The position numbers were made by a program, and so were the translations under genes. The notes beneath the pieces are model-generated. The model worked only from the letters and a program-made list of their open reading frames with translations, was not told the origin of the DNA and did not search any database. Shown here piece after piece: positions 61,901-64,000 of a DNA stretch of 64,000 nucleotides; within the stretch, counting starts at the first letter, position 1; each line of letters opens with the position of its first letter. The DNA is from Steromphala cineraria (Eukaryota; Mollusca; Gastropoda; Trochida; Trochidae). Where the stretch lies: NCBI GenBank assembly GCA_916613615.1, contig OU744724.1, positions 30,091,452-30,155,451 on the forward strand, given 5' to 3'.

Positions 61901-64000
61901 GAAAGGTAAGTAGCAGTATGTAACAGGGATCAAACTGAAGACGTGTGCAAGCTGCAATCACCAGAAAGTCTTCGAAATGTGTCAACAGTGTCCATGCTCT
62001 TTGCAGTGAGCTGAAGTATCTAAACACGAGAAATGTTGCATCATTCCTGCTCTCTCTCATCAAACAAACTGTAACGCATGTAACCAAGCTCTGCGCATGT
62101 TGCAAAGGTGCGCACTTGGTGCAGATGTCTCGTGCCTGAGCTGCACAATCTCCCGCACATGCATCTCGATTCACTGCATACCTGGTCCCCTCGCCACAAA
62201 ACCCCCTTAAACTGTGGATATCATGAGGGACACTGGTTTGCAGTTACCTGAACTAAGTAATGATTGCCTGCATCTCAGGGGGCTATTTCACATACCTGGA
62301 TTTAACTGCACAAAGTTCATACAGGCAGATTATTTATATAAAGATTTAATTACAATCAGTTATTCATAAATTTTACTGTGTTTTGGTTTTCTCTCATGTT
62401 TTATTTCCGCTTTTCTTATTTTGTTTTATTTCTCAGTTATTTTCTATTGTTATATTTTTCACTAGCTGACAACTGAAGCCCGATATAAGCCAATTCATGC
62501 ACCCATGAGAAGCAAAATAATTCAATTATTGGGTAAACCTCTATACAATGTATAAGATCAATCTATGAAAAGTAATAATTTCCTTTCATGAAGTTGAAAT
62601 GGATAACAATCAAAATATGAGTTGTAACCTGCCAAGGTAAGGTACATTCGTTAAAGATTTTTTTAGGTTTTTTTGTGGCTGTAATTATAATGATGATAAA
62701 GTTTTTTACTAAGAATTATTGTCTTGCTAATAGTGTTATGTATAAGACAGCATACATAAAAAAATTTGCTGAGAAAACTTTTTGTGAGTTATGATATTCA
62801 GGTTATTTTCACATAAGTTAGAGTTAACAGCCTAATGAATGTTTGAAAGATTTCTTGTAAACAATTTATCTTTAGATTTCTTCGGAGAATGATGATCATC
62901 ATCACAGAAGAAAGAAACTTCTCCTCTCTTGAAGTATTTGACTTTGATGTCTCTGATAATTCTTATCTTCATATTTCTTCTTGAATAATTCATGAAATGA
63001 AGTATATGATTTAAAAAAATAGAAACAAGACTAAGAGAAAATGTCATACGTTATTCATCTTCAGTTTTCTTATGAAGCATCGAGGCTTGAACAGTCTGAT
63101 ATTTTACCATTTAAAACAAACTTTCTACTTGCTTTGACATTTCGATATCTTTTTGATCTTTACAAATTACAAAAATAGATTTGGTCATTAAAATCTTTAT
63201 AAAATCACATCCCAAAAAATGCTTCATTGAAATATGAGCCTGTACCAAATATATTATCTAAAGTGCATAGCATTTCCTTATTTGGTTTTCCAACAAATTC
63301 CTAATGTTTCCTTTTGTATTTGAATACCATGCATGAGAGTATTAGTTAAATATTCCCATTTGAATAAGTTTCATTCCTCTGAAAAACTTATTACATTCAA
63401 TACATTTTTCAATATTCATATTGTTTCCATGTCAAACATTAATTTTTTATATTCTATACATCTTATGCTAAAATTTTGATGATTTCATATTTTCTTCCCC
63501 ACACATAAAAGTTTTATTTCAAACATTCATGTGACACAAATGCCCATGATTTATCATTCAATGTATCAATTCCTTCTCTGTATACGGTCATACCCTCCAC
63601 TTTCCCTCATCAAATATTGTACGCGCCTCTCCGGGGACAAAAATCGCAGATTGATGCATTGTGGGTAAGCTCTTCATGCATAGGGTCAACAAACGTGTCG
63701 ATAGTTTGAAAAAAGCACGCTGGAATGAATTGCTCTCGCTATTGATTGGCAACAAATGAACCCCATTTTTGTTTGGACAGAATCGGAACATATTTCAGTC
63801 GGCGCCAAGCTTCAAAAGATGTGATCCTGGGATTACAAAATCATTACACTCTCATTTTACTGAACAACGTTCTACATAATTGGTGCTTGAAAAGACAAGT
63901 CTCTCGCTGCCAGTAAAAAGGTTAAGCACAATTTCGTATTTAATAAGCCTCAGGGAGTTGAGCAACGAAATATACTAATTGCTTTTCTTAACTCAGAAGC
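58954..64000. other. Gene-free stretch to the window end
   Basis: No exon could be assigned. The part 59900-61260 is richer in GC and ends at a consensus-like donor (ATGA|GTGAGTAA, 61259/61260), so a non-coding exon is possible. A CpG-bearing patch at 63560-63800 includes GCATTGTGGGTAAG and could be regulatory. The rest is AT-rich. Confidence 0.4.

Overview
The window looks like nuclear DNA of a gastropod mollusc. It is AT-rich, carries intron-split animal genes, and is crowded with short transposon remnants. A repeat made of GAGTGAGTGAGT next to a GCGGCG / AGCAATATT core (7804-7846 and, reversed, 15500-15556) is of a kind I associate with gastropods, perhaps vetigastropods; that last step is from memory and is only a lean. 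No bacterial, organellar or viral gene block is visible.

Genes. (1) 2329-7386, minus strand: seven exons of DNA polymerase eta (POLH). They join in frame for 335 codons and cover the N-terminal catalytic core; the rest of the gene lies left of the window. A CpG-rich patch with an ETS-type site at about 9.03 kb is a candidate promoter upstream of it, with a possible non-coding first exon pointing the other way (ends 9218). (2) 34483-35469, minus: a two-exon gene for a predicted secreted protein of 305 residues that resembles a beta-propeller. (3) 39579-41135, plus: two exons encoding the N-terminal Ras-association-like domain of an ASPP-family protein (TP53BP2/PPP1R13B type); its other exons are not visible here. 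(4) 54526-58947: a complete hAT DNA transposon whose seven-exon transposase (749 residues, minus strand) is open from start to stop, with matching terminal inverted repeats and a 6-bp target duplication.

Mobile and repeated DNA. Besides the hAT element there are TA-flanked elements (2973-4184, 17362-17856, 42633-42791 and a sister at 28530-28699), TTAA-flanked elements (10795-11130 and two relatives), a small hAT-like element (8715-8861), foldback/hairpin elements (16247, 27027, 29241, 36213, 37430, 39373, 51757), two 3' ends of LINE retrotransposons (33.6-34.1 kb and 49.9-50.5 kb), tRNA-derived SINEs (34.15 kb, 41.15-41.39 kb), a 130-bp perfect inverted pair (48330/49650), minisatellites (30.2, 40.0, 53.5 kb) and a GAT/ATG microsatellite (11.6 kb).

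The least explained structure is the first 2 kb: at least fifteen copies of a 16-bp motif, GGTAACGGTCAGGACA, on both strands and at irregular spacing, in otherwise featureless AT-rich DNA. The other candidate for something new is a set of hairpin elements that share an architecture (CpG-rich apex, terminal TTTATTA motif) but not arm sequence. All calls are by eye; no search or alignment was run.
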